Source: DASUBV01 sp035763085 (GTDB lineage: Bacteria; Actinomycetota; Actinomycetes; Streptosporangiales; Streptosporangiaceae). Taken from it: a stretch of 5,914 nucleotides of DNA. Under the pieces are notes generated by a model that searched no databases, was not told the origin of the DNA, and was given only the letters and a program-made list of their open reading frames with translations. The position numbers were made by a program, and so were the translations under genes. The stretch's first letter is position 1, and every line of letters starts with the position of its first letter. Positions 5,865 to 5,914 of this stretch are shown here, piece by piece. Where the stretch lies: assembly GCA_035763085.1 (NCBI GenBank), contig DASUBV010000013.1, positions 1-5,914 on the forward strand, written 5' to 3'.

Positions 5865-5914
5865 TGCCCCGGCCGTGCGGCCTCTGGCCGGCGCCTGGAG
5901 GCTGGGCCGGGGCA
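5865..5914. repeat. 10-bp inverted repeat at the window end
   Basis: TGCCCCGGCC (5865-5874) and GGCCGGGGCA (5905-5914) are perfect inverted copies with 30 bp between them; the right arm is cut off exactly by the window end, so the true arm may be longer. A smaller odd palindrome, GGCAG-G-CTGCC, sits nearby at 5843-5853. These may be part of a hairpin or terminator of a neighbouring gene, or may reflect base composition alone. No gene is recognisable in 5789-5914. Confidence 0.35.

Noticed and set aside
5865..5914. Inverted repeat at the window end as a terminal repeat of an insertion sequence
   Set aside because: No transposase coding sequence and no target-site duplication are visible, and the right arm is cut by the window edge.

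Overview
This 5.9-kb window is very GC-rich DNA with strong G/C bias at third codon positions, GTG/TTG starts and Ala/Pro-rich protein tails. That points to a high-GC actinomycete; nothing here fixes the genus. It holds two intact membrane-exporter genes that converge tail to tail, plus one flavoprotein gene that has lost its 5' third. There are no RNA genes, transposase genes, CRISPR arrays or regulator genes.

Layout. Bases 1-333 are a leader region: a C-rich low-complexity stretch, a 14-bp direct repeat (two copies 58 bp apart), an AT-rich island that could be a promoter, and a perfect 7+2+7 dyad. Next is an MMPL/RND-type transporter on the plus strand (334-2616), with both membrane Asp-Tyr pairs expected for proton-driven transport. 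Its 3' end overlaps by 58 bp the 3' end of a 14-TM DHA2-type MFS exporter on the minus strand (4352-2559). The 210 bp upstream of the MFS gene hold a clear SD before a GTG start, a leader hairpin, a 20-bp perfect dyad (TAGTTGC-N6-GCAACTA) that looks like an operator, and two strong GC hairpins that probably end transcription of the next gene upstream.

That upstream gene (minus strand, homology 5726-4563) is the C-terminal ~390 residues of an NAD(P)/FAD-dependent flavin monooxygenase-like protein. The NADPH-binding segment and C-terminus are intact. The N-terminal FAD-binding GxGxxG part is absent: homology stops abruptly at 5726 and an in-frame TAG lies five codons further upstream. Just upstream lies a good translation start (GGAGGT, 6 nt, TTG) whose frame does not match the oxidoreductase and stops after 29 codons. 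This looks like a deletion or rearrangement junction joining the beginning of one reading frame to the middle of another, and it is the most unusual feature of the window.

Taken together, the region resembles an accessory export/detoxification locus: two exporters under operator-like dyads, beside a decayed oxidoreductase. The substrates cannot be read from the sequence, and I see no evidence for a wholly new multi-gene system.
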